A stretch of 64,000 bases of DNA from positions 14,944,501-15,008,500 of the forward strand of contig OX387200.1 of assembly GCA_947561715.1 (NCBI GenBank), given 5' to 3'. Below, piece after piece: positions 24,047-37,700 of this stretch (position 1 is the stretch's first letter; every line of letters starts with the position of its first letter). A program made the position numbers and the translations under genes. The notes under the pieces were generated by a model, which saw only the letters and a list, made by a program, of their open reading frames with translations, was not told the origin of the DNA and did no database searches. Source of the stretch: Ascidia mentula. Taxonomy: Eukaryota; Chordata; Ascidiacea; Phlebobranchia; Ascidiidae.

Positions 24047-25672
24047 ACTTGCCAATATAGAGACTGAGTATTGTTTGATGATTGCGGAATCTGCGACACA
24101 AGTGAATTGTTCCTCGTTCCACTGCATTGTTCCTCCGACAAAACGCATTGTGCAAACCAATTGATTACAAATGCGTGGTCTTATCAATGTTGGGGCCTCG
24201 TGTGATGCTTACTTACATAGCAATGATTGTCAACTTTTTTTACTTCGTGACCCCATTAAAGATTTTCTTTTACACAGCCTGTGTTTAGCTACAAGAAACA
24301 ATCCGTGGTGCACAGCACAAATTAGGATGTGTCGACTTTTATTTTATTCCCCCCTGTTTTTATGCGCAGAAGAGCCAAACACCGTTTTGTGCGTAGTCCA
24401 CTGAGGTTTTAAAACTCACTGCTATCACCGCAGTATGCACCCTGTTAAATCACCGCAGAATCAGACAAATGTTATTGCGTCACAAACAGAAGTGCGAATT
24501 CTCGGGTGCCGTACACAAAATTTTAGTAGTATTTATAATGTTATATTTCCGCGACCCTCTCGCGCTCGGCGACTGTCAGGCTGGAAAACACTGGTCTATC
24601 GTTCAAGAGGCTGGAGAATATGTGCTGCAGTGATACAAACTATATTTCTGTAAACATATCATATAACGTCTATGGAGAGAATATAATTCATTACGCTTCG
24701 CCGTTCTGAAGATTAAAATACAAAACGTGAATTTATTTTGTATATGTCGTCATACAATGCAATTTTGGACTGAGTGCGCCAGAGGTTCATAAAAGCAGCG
24801 GGAACATTGCATTCGAATATTAGAACGTGTTTATGATACTTTTGGTAAAAAAACGTGTCTTCTGGCTGTATTATGAAACTGGTGGAGGTTATTCTGCAGA
24901 TAATTGACCTGGCTACACGCGTATGCACAGAAGGCTGGAAATAACCAAGGAAAGGAAAGTTACGCTTCCTGAACGTATTTAGGCCTATACACGCCCACTA
25001 CAATGAAACATCACTTCACTGTAGCAAAACCGGGATAAAATTTCTTAATTAGGAATTTAATTTAGTGGTTTATGTTTTGCAAACCTGATATTTTGTGCAT
25101 ATACGACAATTGTTGTCTCTGTTGTGCATCGGTATAATTCCTCAAAAGGGGCGAAAAATAATTTTTCCCCTGAAAGTGTTGCTTATAGAAATGGAGTACT
25201 TGTAATGGGTGCTATAGGACAAAGGAAATAGGTCGACCACGTACAGAACACCATCAATTCACAAATGCTTGTTAAATCGAGTTTACTATGGATTTATGGC
25301 ACCTGTCATAATTAGTTTGTATTGGTTTTACTCTTTTGTGTCTAAATTTTTTTGTTACTATTTGCCTCTGACCCATACACGGTGTTATTTTTTGCACACT
25401 ATAATCTTAAGAGGTTTTGACCAGATAATATGTGACAGAATCGCAATATAAAATCATCAAAAGTTCCAACTGTGTAAAACCGTGAAAAATGCGTTCATAA
25501 CTGGTTAAAATGAATCAAAATTAAACACAGCAGCCAAACTGTATTAAAGGTAATTCGTGCGTATGCGTAAAAAGAAAAACTGCAAGAATATCAGAACAAA
25601 ACGCTTCCATAGTATTATTTGTTACTATATGCTTGCATGGTAGCAACATACTAATCACAACATGAACAGCAT
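24047..25672. other. Spacer between ARL members B and C
   Basis: No supported gene. From 24221 a stretch starting CAATGATTGTCAACTT resembles hAT transposon ends, with a possible opposite end near 24421 (AAAACTCACTG). No convincing target duplication is visible, so this is only suggestive. Confidence 0.45.
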
Positions 25673-26458
25673 TCAAACGTTCGTGTTGCGTTTGGATTCT
25701 TTGATCATCTCCGAGAAGCAAGCAAACCCTTCTAATAAACCTTCTCCAGTTGCTGCACTGCATGCTTGAATGTGACACTTGTGTTTGGCAGATACCTTCG
25801 GCCAGTTCAGGCCAGCAGCAATCTTGTGTATTGGTATTGGATCGTCATTATTCAAATCCTGTTTGTTGGCTAACACTAAAACAGGAACTTTGAAACAGAA
25901 TCAAGGTCGAGAATTCGGTGAAGCTCGTTTTTTGCTTCTTCAAATCTTTCTTCATCTCTACTGTCCAGAACGAAAACAAGGTCTGTGATAGACATATAAC
26001 TTATTATAGTAACAGAAAAGACAACAGCGATAATGTGAATCAATCGTTCCTTTACAAACAACACATTTAAATAGCTGCGAACACAAAGGACTTTTCTTAT
26101 TTCAGAAAATGTGTACTTGCCATCAATGTTCATGCAGTAGTGGTGCCACAGTTGTCGTATTCCTATCGGACTGCCAGGTTCAAAAATTGTGAGATAAAGC
26201 CCTTGACATGGTTTTACTATTTCAACATTAAAACCAATTGTGGGAATGGTCGTCACCATTCGATCGAGTTTAAGCCAGTAAAGGATGGTCGTTTTGCCTA
26301 CATATATAAAAAGACGTGTAAACACCCGACACAAGATCGCCGTATTTGCGTAATAGACGATATATACCTGCACCATCCAGTCCAAGCATTGTGACTCTTG
26401 CTTCACTACTGGCAAACTCTTCCCACATTTTGAAAAACTTTGACACAAAAAATCCCAT
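25673..26458 (-). pseudogene. ARF/ARL-family GTPase, array member C, probably a pseudogene
   Basis: Three exons in the array pattern are visible: 26458-26368, 26297-26121 and 25982-25673. The N-terminus (MGFFVSKFF), G1 [25 protein letters not shown] and SAATGEG are recognisable. Two defects stand out. The G3 motif reads FEPGSP where WDVGGQ is expected, removing the catalytic region that contacts the gamma-phosphate. Exon 3 is one base short near 25880-25890, so the frame breaks after VSKF and runs into a stop, while the LVLANKQDL block continues in the next frame. The exon 2 donor is GCAAGT (a GC-AG intron). The promoter block is still present. A sequencing error could explain the frameshift but not the G3 loss. 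Confidence 0.75.
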
Positions 26459-26544
26459 CTCTCTGCGCTTAACACCGATTACATTGCTTCATTGTTAAAT
26501 AACATTGTTTAACTCTATTTAAGTGCGATTTACGCAGCACACCA

Positions 26545-26608
26545 GACTTCATGACTTCATATGTGAGTTGTGGAATTGGCCAACGCGTTTCCAGTTACGT
26601 CATGCGCC
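26545..26608 (-). promoter_or_regulatory. Shared ARL promoter block (member C copy)
   Basis: The plus strand shows CTTCATATGTGAGTTG, ATTGGCCAACGCGTTT and TTACGTCAT in the same order as upstream of members B and D, 90-150 bases before the member C ATG. It is slightly more diverged than the other two. Confidence 0.65.
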
Positions 26609-26692
26609 TATGAGACACGTTGCTACACAATTGTAAAATAGTGCGTGCCATGATCATCTTGGACGCGTCAATCCTAAATTTACCCTTTGAAG

Positions 26693-26907
26693 CAATGATT
26701 CCGAACCTTTTTGTGGTTGCGTACCACTTGGAGGTGAAACAATTTCGACGCGTACCACCTAGTTGAGTGTTACAAAGTAACCAAGGGGATGAAGTGACAA
26801 ACATTTTGAGATCACTTACGATTTTTTAAATTCGAACAATATCCGAAAATTACGGAAAGGCGTACCACCTGGAATGCCGTCGCGTATCCACCGATTGGGA
26901 AACACTG
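26693..26907. mobile_element. Possible hAT-like remnant
   Basis: The left end CAATGATTCCGAACC and the reverse complement of the right end, CAGTGTTTCCCAATC, agree at about ten of fifteen positions and resemble hAT terminal repeats. Internal GTACCAC motifs recur. I find no matching 8-bp duplication at the borders. Confidence 0.4.
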
Positions 26908-27759
26908 TTGTAGGATCTTAAGAGCGACTTTTCTCGATGCAAAGTGGAACACACATCGAAAACTTTTCGCAAAACCTGCTCACTCATCACACAATAGCGT
27001 GTTACGTTTTGGTCCAAAAGCCGATGGTATAATCCTGGCTATGCAACAAGTACATGTGTCACGAACAACGACGATGTTTGTCAGTCAGTAAAACATGTTT
27101 TACGAACAAATCTAAACAAATGTATTCTGTGTTTTAGCAAAACTTGCTATACAAAACTATTACTTGCATATTTTGACTTAACATGAATCATATTTTAAAC
27201 TTTGACTGTTATACTTTGACTTAACACTAAATGCATCACGTGACAATTTATTAAGGTGTCAATGCACCGATAATCTTGGCTCTCTGGAAGGCATACGTTA
27301 CTATAAAAACTTAGCTTTTCTATATCTTTGGTGGTCGAACTTCGACTTGTAAGCCAAAATTGACACACGAGGACAAAAGTATTCAAAGTTGATACAAAAC
27401 TAAACTTACATAATAAAGGTGAACTATTTTTATTTGCTGTTATCACGTAATAAAAAATCAGTCCTGTTTTGCTTGTCTCTGCATTTGCTTGCATGCTTTT
27501 GTGGGCACTTGGTCGCAACTGAAGTCAGTTAGTTCACAGCACGTTTGCTTATAATGATTGGCATAGGCCTATTAGATTTGGTATTCCGTGTATTTTATTT
27601 GCTTACGCTGAGCATCGTTTTAACTTTTGTGCATTTTTTTCGAAACTAGTTAACCTCTGATGTCTGAAATCACACCTACATGTGTACAGGAGGGGGATAT
27701 TTCTGAACAGCCATATGTGTAGCATTTTCCATTTTCAGCATTTTTTTTTATAAAATCAC
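26908..27759. other. Spacer between ARL members C and D
   Basis: This is AT-rich sequence with no supported gene. It ends in the 3' UTR of member D. Confidence 0.5.
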
Positions 27760-27765
27760 TTTATT
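27760..27765 (-). terminator. Poly(A) signal of ARL member D
   Basis: AATAAA on the minus strand, about 123 bases past the stop codon of member D. Confidence 0.55.
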
Positions 27766-27887
27766 TTTACAAAGTTCGTTATACAAAAATTTACAATACT
27801 GCAACGGACGTGTGTAACAATAAACAAAAATAAACAATCATTACAAAAACAAAAAATAACAGTGGAAACATGGCGGGTAGGCTATAA

Positions 27888-28652
<765 letters not shown>

Positions 28653-28758
28653 TGTTGGTGTGTGCTTTTATTAGTTTTCTCGCTTAGCAGTTATATTTCC
28701 TTACTAGTAGATTGTTGGTTTTTACGTAAGCCACTTTGTAGGATGTGCTTTCGGGCCG

Positions 28759-28766
28759 CTTATATA
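28759..28766 (-). promoter_or_regulatory. TATA box of ARL member D
   Basis: TATATAAG on the minus strand, 11 bases downstream (in gene orientation) of the shared CCAAT/CRE-like block. Confidence 0.6.
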
Positions 28767-28776
28767 CCCTTGTCAG

Positions 28777-28840
28777 AGTGATTTCATTTGTGAGTTGCGG
28801 TATTGGCCAACGTGTTTTGAAATACGTCACACGCACAGCA
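28777..28840 (-). promoter_or_regulatory. Shared ARL promoter block (member D copy)
   Basis: The plus strand shows GATTTCATTTGTGAGTTG, ATTGGCCAACGTGTTTTGAA and TACGTCAC. It is nearly identical to the member B copy over about 55 bases. The GGCCAAT and ACGTCA motifs keep the same spacing in all three copies. Confidence 0.7.
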
Positions 28841-29792
28841 CACGTTCCCACAGACACCATCGACCATTGTTTGCGTTCGACGCCATCTTTACTTCGCAAA
28901 TATATTTTTGTCCCTTTATGCAACACTATACTATGTTGTCAATTACTAACGATTTCAAGTGATTTTTATTTTCTTGATAATGCAATTATAGCATACAAAA
29001 ATGCATTTGAATCATTATACAATATACAATGAAACAATAATCTTTTAAAATATAAATTTATATTTGTTCATTCAAAACAAAATCTTTGCGCATTTAAACA
29101 TCATGATAAATTTTTTATTACCTTTGCGTGCTTCGCAACATCGTAATAAATGTTTGTTGCTTAAAAAACAACTTAAAAGTTGGAAAGCGTGACGGACTGT
29201 AACCATGCGTATAAAATGGGGAGGGTTTACTATAAGTTTTGAACAAAACATGTTGCTTTGGTTGCAAGTTGCAAGCAAAATGTAGCTATTGTTTTTAGTA
29301 ATAGTGTGCAATGCACTGACTTTCAGTTTCAATCTTCATCATAATAAATGCAGCAAGTTGTACCTCGGAGAGAGTCCTTTTGTGTTGAAAAAACAAATGC
29401 TCCTCTACTAATTTTAGTTTAATAATATGATAATTTGCTTATCTGACTCAAAAACATACTAATTAACTGTAATGATCAACTACTTTACCCACTGACTATT
29501 TAGCCTAAGTTTAATTTGGCATCTATCGTTTGAGAAATATTCTGTGTGCATATAAAAGTAACTTGGCACTAAAGGTGTTAAATTTTGTTTTGCCACATTG
29601 CAACAAAAAGCTTGTGGAAACAGTGATGTTGCTGTTTCATACCTCTTTTATTTGCTATAGAGCCATACCAGGTTGGAAGGTTTGTAACTTGCAGGGATTT
29701 CTTTCGATGAATTATTGTATTTAACATTTTCCTTGGTTATGCTTCAAATATTAAACATTCTCTGAGTTGTACGCAACAATACCCAACTTCAG
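28841..29792. other. Intergenic region, ARL array to TAF1A
   Basis: This lies between divergent genes: ARL member D on minus and TAF1A on plus. It is very AT-rich and has no supported gene. It probably contains the TAF1A promoter; no TATA box is evident. Confidence 0.5.
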
Positions 29793-29803
29793 TTGCACAA
29801 AGC

Positions 29804-31559
29804 ATGGGGAAAAAACGAAGTGCCCCAAATAGGAAAAAGGACAAACCTGTCCAATTGTACAATTATCTTTACACCCTCACATTGAAACTGAATTCTGTAG
29901 TAGAGACTGACCACCGTAGTGGGGCACTAAATGAAAAGCATGGAGTATCTCTGTGTTGTGTGGATGAAGAACGTGCATTCTACAACAGTCCTCCAACGAC
30001 CTGCACAAAATTCACTAGTATTCGGATTTTACACAATAAGTTGCTTAATCAAAGGTAGGTAATTCAATTTAGTTTTGATTGCGAAAGTTAGTTGTGTTGT
30101 CTTTACTAGCTTTTTAGTGTCATATACATACAAACTCTATTAGGCATCAGTGGTTTAAACTCCTTATAATAGGTGGGGTGATGTCGTTGTGTTACTGCTT
30201 GGACTGATGAAAGTTAATTGGAAGGAGCATCTCTTTACACCACAGAAGAAGTTGGAGGATGTAAGTAATATGAAACACTGGTGACTGTAAGTTATTTTAT
30301 ACAGTCATCGGAATCATTGATAAATTTATGAAGTCTACAATTAATATCAGAAATAGACAGATAACACATACATGTCCTTGTTGCCCCTATACTTATATTG
30401 TGAAATATATGAATAGTTATGCGGCAACCATAATTTTATTGGTGCAGTACTGCATTTACGGGCATTTGCATAACTGTCACTAAAACTGTCTTAAGTTGTA
30501 TGTAAATTTCGAATCTAACACATAGTTTGCTTTGTACAGACTGTATGGAGGGTTGGAATGGAAACACTTCTGCAACATCCCCAGTGTGTTTTGAATCACA
30601 AAGATCATTTGTCAACTTTTAAGCGTGTTTTGGGCTCCTACCACAATCGGATAGACCAGCTCCATCTGCTTCTGGAATACTCCTTTAATCTGATGTGCCA
30701 GAATGACTTTGCGGCTGCCAAAAAGAGCCTGGAAAAATATGACAGTATTGATCGCAGCATGGCAGGTACTGGGAAAACCGAAAGAGCAAAACGGATAGTT
30801 CAGTGGACTCCAATAATGGAAGCTTATTTGGGACTACTTGACTATGTCCTTTGGAAACTCTGTGTTTCACACACAAACATTACCCAAACAACTTCCTTAG
30901 AAGACTCCAGCTATGAACATGCACAAATGGCCACAGATGCTCTAAAACATTTAAAAAACATAATTGACAAACCTGGCACATGGGACATTTTTGTTTCGAA
31001 GCAAGTGGAGATGCTTTCTTTCTACTCAATGTGGGATGAAGCCAAAGAAGTACTGTGTTCCTACTCTGCAAGCCACCCAGACAACCCAAATGCACACAAG
31101 TATCTTTTCCAGTTTGCAAATGCTCATTGCGATAAAGATTCTAGTTGGGAGGATCTAAAACTTACAACATTGCAAAATCTTTATAAAGTAGCTCCATCAG
31201 ATTTACTTTGTTTGCAACTTCATGACTTATACTTGGAGAAATGGCTGCAGAAAAAACCCAAAGACACCTCAAACAAACTTGACCCTTCCTCAGATTTATA
31301 CTTAGCATTAGATGTTATATTTACTATGCTTAGCTATGCAGTATGGCAGAATGACATACGACCGTGGAAAAGGCTAGAAACAGTGTTAGAATGTATGTTT
31401 GGCACAAAAAATGCAAACCCCTTCCAACTGATCAAAAGATTTTTGGTTGAAACCGAACGTGACAATTGGTGGCCAAGACTTCTTATCGGTCATTATTTTT
31501 GCAGCAGCGAGGTGCTTGTCATCAAAAACCACATTGCAACAATTTGTTCCTTTGAGTAG
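29804..31559 (+). CDS. TAF1A: RNA polymerase I TBP-associated factor A (TAF(I)48-like)
   Basis: It is a subunit of SL1/TIF-IB, which loads Pol I on rDNA promoters. Exons are 29804-30054, 30173-30260 and 30540-31559 (TAG), giving 452 residues; the vertebrate protein has about 450. Recognisable blocks are a TPR-like helical repeat region, then IIDKPGTWDIFVSKQVEMLS, EAKEVLCSYSA, NPNAHKYLFQFAN and a late NWWPRLLIGHYF. The N-terminus is lysine-rich (MGKKRSAPNRKKDKP). The ATG lies 11 bases after an AG acceptor at 29792. An alternative end is possible: a GTAGGT donor at 31556 spliced to 31671 would add a few residues and stop at 31693-31695. I prefer the unspliced TAG because the length matches the family and the 31670 acceptor can serve VIRMA. 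Confidence 0.85.
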
Positions 31560-31670
31560 GTAAAGTGTCTGTGAATATATTTGTCATGGCCAAGTATAAT
31601 GCATCTTACCAAACCTCACAATATCTACATGTCGAAAAAAAAAAAAAAAAAAATAATTTTTTTATTTCAG

Positions 31671-31705
31671 GTTGGGTGTTTTTTTTGTTGATTAAATGAG
31701 TAGGA
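31671..31705 (+). promoter_or_regulatory. VIRMA: Likely trans-splice acceptor and short 5' UTR of VIRMA
   Basis: A long T-rich tract ends in TTTATTTCAG at 31670, 35 bases before the VIRMA ATG at 31706 and 111 bases after the TAF1A stop. An A18-type run lies just upstream. There is no room for an independent promoter without overlapping TAF1A, so an operon with spliced-leader addition here is the simplest reading. Confidence 0.5.
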
Positions 31706-34700
31706 ATGCAGTTGTTGTTCTGTGATACCTTTTCACAAGAGCCTGCTGATGGATCAGTCACAAACAGTTGGGCTGCTATTGATTTCCACTGTCCTGTAGT
31801 ATTGGAAGAAATCAGAATCTTACCAAGAGGATGTTGCTTACATGATCAATTAGCCAATGAAGGGTATGACTATGACACTGTTATCCATCACTTCACATAA
31901 TTGTTTTGTTTATCTAGTTTTTAACTTGTTAAGAAACATTCATTTTTACTTAACACTGATAAAACACTTCTACAATGTAGTTGTCCCAACACTGGTTACA
32001 TGGCTTTTATGACACAACATACCTAAAAATCATCGTATTTATTAATTAACCCCACAAACTATTAATATCTTTTGGGTAAAAGTGCTATTCTGTGACACTG
32101 CATATCAATACAATTGCATTTCACTTTTTTTAGACAAATTGGAAGCACAAGCCCCGCTCACTTTCGAATTGATTTCTTTGCCAGTGACCCAAACAATGAC
32201 TCATGTTCCACGTTTGAAAATCTTTGCACACTGGAGTATAAGGAAGCCTCCCAAACAAGTGTACTTCCACCCTTACCATTTATAACAGACAAGTTGGTTT
32301 GTAGCGGCTGGTACCAGAGGGTGACCATTGCTGTGTTTGGTGCAGAGGCATCTGACAGTATTGCTGTAAAAGCCATCCGAGGAAGACGTGAATATACCAG
32401 CAGAAGCAAGGGATTGCTACCAACACCTAGTGAACCATCAAGGCACCCTGATCAAAGTGTTCCCTACAAACCAGAGGACCAACCACAATTTTCAATGAAA
32501 GTCCATGACAAGCCAGAAGTGCAGCAGATTCACCAACCAGCATCTGGTTCACACTTTCAGAAGTATGACCCGGCAGTGATTGGTAGTAGTGGCGGTGGTG
32601 GTGGTTTTAGTGGAAATGTTCCTATACCACCACTGGAGACGAAGGGCTATCGTGAACGAAGGCAAAATGAATTCCAAAAGAACAGAGGTTACAATAAGCG
32701 TCCTGTTGCTCTTTTGCCCACACCCATGGCCGATGAAGCCAGAGATACAAGACAAACTGGTTATCGCGGAGGTCGCCAACAATATGAAAGGTATGATCGA
32801 GCAAGTAGAACTTCACAGGAATGGGAAAAGGAGCAAGGAGGTGCCACACATGATTTGGATAGAAGGAACAGCAACATTACAGATCCTGGTGAAAGCTTTA
32901 ATCAGGAGGAGGGACCTTTATTTGAAACTTCTCAGGTAAATTTCACAAAATTTTTAAAATTCACATTACATAGCTTTGAAATGAATAAACATTAAAGATA
33001 AGGAAGGGGGCTTTCATAAGGAAGTTGTTTAAAAAGACTATATAATACAATTCAATTTCTTTCTTTAGCCGTGTCAGTCTCTGTCTCTGGTTTATGCCTA
33101 TAATGCTTGCTGGTGCACTGTTTTTGTAAGAGACTGACTGGTAAATAATACAAGAAATTGTAATATGATCAAGAACATATATATATCCAAATACTACTTA
33201 TTTGTTTGTTTTAATTTTCTCAGTACATAAACAGCAATACAAACAGGGAAAATCTTGCAAAAATTGGCATGTAATCACAGCTTATAATCAGATTAAATAA
33301 ATATGTTTCAAGTTATCTTACTTCCTTTTATTCCTTTTCCAGGCATGTCAACACTTCTTTTTTTGTTCAATCTTTAGTTTATTTTTGTATTGGAATCTAG
33401 ATTTTTGTGAATGGTAAATGCTCTCAACACTAAATTGGTAACATGTTGGTCAAGGAAACTTTAATTGGGAACCTTTTTTACAGCGAGGAGATGAAGAATG
33501 GAGTGAAGAAGTAGAATACGAGGATATTAGTGAAGAGGAAATAGATGAAGAATCTGCGGTCAGTATGGAAGCCATCATGGCTGAGGACATGTTGCTTCCA
33601 AGCACCATGATGAATTTTAATCCTTTTGACATGGTGCCATATCCACTCAGTTATTACAAGTAAGGTTACAGATTAGTTGCAAAATAGTTTTTTCTAAACC
33701 ATGGTACAATTTTACTTACGGTCATGCAACTGTTGCTGTTGAACTGCTGAGAGATCTGTGTAAAAATGTTGAACATTTTATGCTGTTTTAACTTGAGGGA
33801 AAGACATTCTTACCTTCGTTGCAGATCTCCTGAGCTGACTGAATGTGAGGCCTTTCGTCTGAGGATTTTGTCCCAAATCGAAACCGAGGGAATAGAACAA
33901 GTGAAAGCAAGCAAAGAAGTTCACGAGAGTGGGAACCTTCAAAACACCATCAACTCGGCAAAGGAATTGTGTTTTTCCCATTTACAGGATAAACAATTTG
34001 CCACAAAGATCATTCAAGGAAAGGAGGGAGACTGGGTGTCTTGCATTGAAAAGTTAATCCCGAACCTTGATACCTCGCTACCTTGTTTGGATTTGTCTGC
34101 AAACAACACTCTACATTACTCTAGTCTTCTTGTCTCTTGGGCAATGCACTGCTTGAGTCTGGACAGTCCTCTGACAAAAATACTGGGAGTTAATGTGAGG
34201 GCAATGAAGTCAGGCCTTAGCCTGGCCTTAAGTCTTGCACATACCACCATTGAAACATCAGAACTACTTGTTCACAGTGGTTTATTCGATGCAATTTTTT
34301 CATTACTTGGAACAGCACATATTGCATCGTCTGTCAAAATCAGTGCTGTCCATGTGTTGGATGCGGTTACAAACTGGCCAACAATAATGCATAGTTTTAT
34401 GTTTGGAGATGGTGAATGCACCAACGGTTCAAAAATAGGCTATGTCAAAGTAGTAGAACTGGCGCTTTTGCCTCAGGCTGCAAGGGTAGCAGCTGCCTTC
34501 ACTCAGCTCATCAAAAAAGCCCATATCTATGAATGCATGCATCAAATCAAATTGACCACACAAGAGATAGTTACGTCCAAAATACCAGTTGAATATGCTT
34601 ATGTGTCAGAAGAGGAAAGTGAAGAAGTTGAGGAGATATTCCAAGTAGAGGAGGTCACTGAAATGGAAGAAGTTCCTGTAGTTGCTGGATATGAGGATGT

Positions 34701-37700
34701 GGAGGACACTCCTCAACCAGCAGCAACAGCAGCAGAGGATGGGTTGTACATTAAACACTCTGCTGTAAGTTTATTGTTTCTGGTTGTCTATTGTCAACCC
34801 ACTTTCTACAAGTTCTGTTTTTAGGGTCTTGGTGATCATGACAATCTAAGAATTGTGCAGCAAAGTGGCCACCGGAGGGTTTTTGGGGAGAGCTCAGAAC
34901 CGGATGATAATAATGCTGATGCAACAAAACCATTTGAGAGTGATATTAAGTCACCAACGGTGTGTCAAGAAAATATATGTTTGTGTCATGTAATAACGTT
35001 GTTATGTTGTAGGAAAATTCAATACCTCTAGAAAGTGTGTTCAGCATGCAAGATGTCACTGTTACTGAAGACGAACTTCTAAAGCTTGCAAAAAGTTTGG
35101 ATGAAATCACTCGTGCCTTTCAAAGTCCTTCCACCGCAATTGGTCAACTGAGTATTAAAGCCTTTCCTGGAAGATATTCAAAACCTTTGGCGTACAAACC
35201 AGAGTTATGTGATGTAACATTATTTAGGTGAAGATGGCATTCTATAGACTGTCATACAAATTACAAATTTAAAATACAATTTACAAATTTAAAAAATTGT
35301 TTTGCAGAATGAGTGAATTTGCGGCCCTCCTTCCGTCAGTTCAGGCTCTTATGACTCTGCCCTTTGTATCAGGGTTCAAACCCTTGTTTGATTCTTGTTG
35401 TGGCTTCTTGGAGCAGCTCATGTCTGACAAAAACCAACTCCTTCATATTTCCACAAACTCAGATTCCCTGATGCACGCTGTTCACCACCTTCTTAAATCT
35501 TCCCCCAGCCTTGACGTGGACACCACTGGCACACCTGGAAATGTGGGGTTGAAGCTTGCAATCCACATACAGTGCATTCAATCACTTGACCACATTGCAA
35601 GTTTGCTGGATCAGGAAGACAGTGCTGAAGTGGAAGATGAACTAAATCATGCTTTTAGGATTTTGTATTCCATCACTTATTTGCCCCTGGGAAAGCATTG
35701 TTTGGCAAGAATTTTTTCAATGGGAGAATACCTAAAACCTATTCTGTCCTGCATATGGTATCCTGGAAAAATCTCCGACTTCAATCCTGAATCTGTAGCA
35801 ACTGCAAAAGCACCCAATCCTACAGTCAAAGAAGCTGAGGACCAAAAGTCTGAAAGCGACTCAAAAACAGTTGAAAGTAAGAAGAGTTGGATGATGAGTC
35901 ATTAAAAACAACATAAATTTATTGATAAAACATATGATGAAACATTAACATTGCTTTTCTATGTTTCCCTATTGAAATAGTTTGTCCGTTGTCAAAGGCA
36001 ACTGTTTTTGCTTTAACAACATATTATATTTAAATTTTGTGAATTTGAAAAAAAACGGGACCATTACTGACACCAACTATGTAATTTTTAATGTTCGAAT
36101 ATAAGCTACAAGAAAAACACATTGTTTAAAAACAATCATGTTTCCACTACAGCCAAAATTTACTGGTTTGTAAATTATTCACAGGTTCTGACAAAAATGA
36201 AGAGGAAAAAATTGAAACAACTCATCATCGCAGTGCAGTGAACCACTATGCAGCTGCAATGTTTCTTAACACAATCATAAAATCTGAATCGACTTCCTAC
36301 ATATTTCAACACATGACAGACATCCAAAAATCCTGCCTCACTGAGTGCCACTCAATCCCTAAATGCGGTGCTCTGAAAAACTGGCTCAATCCATTGACTT
36401 GCGGTTTATCTGGTGATGTCACAGACATTGGAAAGCTGTTGGGCTACATTAAAATGCAGTGTGAGCCTTTGGAGTGGAAGACATTTCAAGAGATTGGACC
36501 AAAACTTTGCACTGCCCTGAGGTTGTTGTGTCATGTTTGTGAAATTGGTAAGTGAATATGTTATACTTTATTTGAAATTTTATCACATATAGAACAATAT
36601 TACATGATTCCCATATGATGTTTCCATGCCACTAATGCAAATGAGCAAAAATGGTTACAGCAGAGGTTAAATCAAACCCCCTGGAATCAGCTTGCATGTA
36701 GGAACCTCATTATAACACTGGATCAAGATACATGATATAATAAAAAAGTGTATCCTCGCATATATTTGAATAACAAAACATAGGGTAATAAGTGTACCCC
36801 AATGTGTGCGGAACCACTTAAAAGTCACCGTATTCTTCATCCTATATGTTTATCTTCAATAAAAGCTTGTCACGTTTTTTTAAGGTACAAAAACCTCCAC
36901 AAGCTTGGGTCAGAGGCTTTCCATGATGCAGATGTTTTCGTCAGATGGACTCAACGTCACTATCACTTGCTTAGAAAAACTCCACACGTGTCTGGGTCAA
37001 ATATGCCATGGCATTCGTGCAATGTCCATAGGCTTTCCTCAGACTCTTTTCTCTGCTGTTGCTTCTATTGCTCAGAACAGTCTTAAACTCCTCCATTTAA
37101 TGCTTGACCAGCTGCTTGAAGCTGGCATAGACAGCAAATGCGTGAATGGTGAAAGGCTCATAAAGGCTTTGGTGTCTCTGTACTCAGACCTCTACATCCT
37201 TATTCGACCTTTGGATCCCTTGCTCCTCTATGACGTCACACAATTGTTTGTTGGTGTGTGCTCGTTGTTTTTTAAGCACGAGGCTTGCTTTGATCAATCG
37301 AACACCATATTTACTGAGTTGCTCAAATATGCCGAAAGCCAGTGTGACAACTTTGTATCAACTCTCACTCTAGTATCCCAATTACTACCACTGCCACTTC
37401 CCATAATATCGCCAGAAGGTTCCACGGAAGGAACCGACGCGCCTGTTCTCGCAACATCCAGCATGTGGTCCAGCTGCATTTTGCCGCATATTGATCGTCT
37501 CATGTCTCTTCTCATCCCGCTTTCAGCATCCATGTGTCGGCCCCTGCTCAACGTCAGCATCGCGTTGACACAGCAGATCATTGACACGTCACCGACGCTC
37601 GCGCACGAGGTGGTGCGAAAGTTCCTGGAAGAGGTCGCACCGTTGTTGGTCAACACCGCTATACCCGATGATGAAGCGATGGAGACGAATGGAGAACAAA

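Noticed and set aside
24221..24421. hAT-type transposon between ARL members B and C
   Set aside because: The left end resembles hAT, but the right end match is weak and the flanking octamers differ.
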